From an uncultured Ruminococcus sp. (lineage in GTDB: Bacteria > Bacillota > Clostridia > Oscillospirales > Ruminococcaceae): a stretch of DNA of 6,033 nt. Below are positions 5,796 to 6,033 of this stretch, piece by piece. How positions within the stretch are numbered: position 1 is the first letter of the stretch; each line of letters starts with the position of its first letter. Location of the stretch: positions 1 to 6,033 of the forward strand of contig CAMAIG010000110.1 in assembly GCA_945835085.1 (NCBI GenBank), read 5' to 3'. The notes beneath the pieces were generated by a model. It searched no databases. It was not told the origin of the DNA and worked only from the letters and a program-made list of their open reading frames with translations. A program made the position numbers and the translations under genes.

Positions 5796-6033
5796 ATGAA
5801 ATATTCTGCGGAAATGATTGAAAATATCAAACGTGATTATGCCGATAAGTCCATCTCCCGTCAGGAAATCTGCGAAAAATACGGCATAAGCAGTATCAGT
5901 TACCTGACGCTTATCATGCACCGTAACGGCGGATTTCGTGGCAGCAAGCAGGACAGGCGAGGAACTAAGGAAATCGAAAATATCCTTGCCGACTATGCTA
6001 GTGAAATGCCTATACCGCTGATTATGGAGAAAT
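5796..6033 (+). CDS. Helix-turn-helix-like phage protein, N-terminal part (3' truncated by window)
   Basis: An open frame runs from ATG 5796 to the window end without a stop (79 complete codons). It has a good Shine-Dalgarno. Residues 18-44 look like a helix-turn-helix: Ser-Ile-Ser-Arg-Gln-Glu-Ile-Cys-Glu-Lys-Tyr-Gly-Ile-Ser-Ser, then a recognition-like helix Ile-Ser-Tyr-Leu-Thr-Leu-Ile-Met-His-Arg-Asn. A basic patch follows (Arg48, Lys51, Arg54, Arg55, Lys58), then a second helix (Glu-Ile-Glu-Asn-Ile-Leu-Ala-Asp-Tyr). This resembles DNA-binding small proteins seen at the end of phage replication modules, but I do not recognise the family. It could be a regulator, a protein that binds the adjacent repeat, or a terminase-small-subunit-like protein; the full sequence is needed to tell these apart. 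Confidence 0.65.
   Translation, partial: MKYSAEMIENIKRDYADKSISRQEICEKYGISSISYLTLIMHRNGGFRGSKQDRRGTKEIENILADYASEMPIPLIMEK

Noticed and set aside
1..6033. CRISPR array, tRNA or rRNA gene, insertion sequence, attachment site
   Set aside because: No regularly spaced repeats beyond the single iteron cluster, no cloverleaf-like segment between genes, no transposase or integrase, and no terminal repeats were seen. Almost all sequence is accounted for by phage replication genes.

Overview
The window is a near-complete DNA replication/recombination module of a tailed bacteriophage or prophage from a Gram-positive host. Every recognisable gene is a phage replication family, all lie on the + strand, the reading frames are packed head to tail with overlaps of 1 to 20 nt, and the Shine-Dalgarno sites are purine-rich (AAAGGA, AAAGGAG, GAGGA). 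Gene content, moderate GC and codon use suggest a Clostridia host (Ruminococcus/Oscillospiraceae-like gut Firmicutes). That host guess is inference; no host gene is present.

Layout: (1) 1-126, C-terminal end of a Gp157-family protein; (2) 137-739, RecA/AAA-fold ATPase of the AAA_24/Sak4-like group; (3) 754-1368, DUF669 protein with an SSB-like C-terminal tip; (4) 1368-2690, SF2 DEAD/DEAH-box helicase with a C-terminal zinc ribbon; (5) 2687-3013, VRR-NUC nuclease; (6) 3006-3419, unrecognised small protein; (7) 3400-5679, zinc-finger/TOPRIM/SF3 (D5-like) primase-helicase; (8) 5680-5795, the only intergenic gap, holding a perfect 16-bp inverted repeat made of 9-nt iteron-like units around an AT-rich core; (9) 5796-6033, start of a helix-turn-helix-like protein cut by the window end.

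How it may work together (inference from families): the primase-helicase would open the origin and prime; the iteron-like repeat directly downstream of its gene is the best candidate for that origin in this window. The Sak4-like ATPase and the DUF669 protein look like a single-strand annealing protein paired with its own SSB-like partner. The SF2 helicase and VRR-NUC nuclease, translationally coupled, would remodel and cut branched recombination intermediates. The overall plan resembles the Gp157/NTP-binding/helicase/primase cassette of Streptococcus thermophilus Sfi21-type phages, where a non-coding origin also follows the primase gene.

The module is a known type. The parts that deserve attention are the inverted repeat and the open frame running through it, the SSB-like tip on DUF669, and the unrecognised gene wedged between nuclease and primase.
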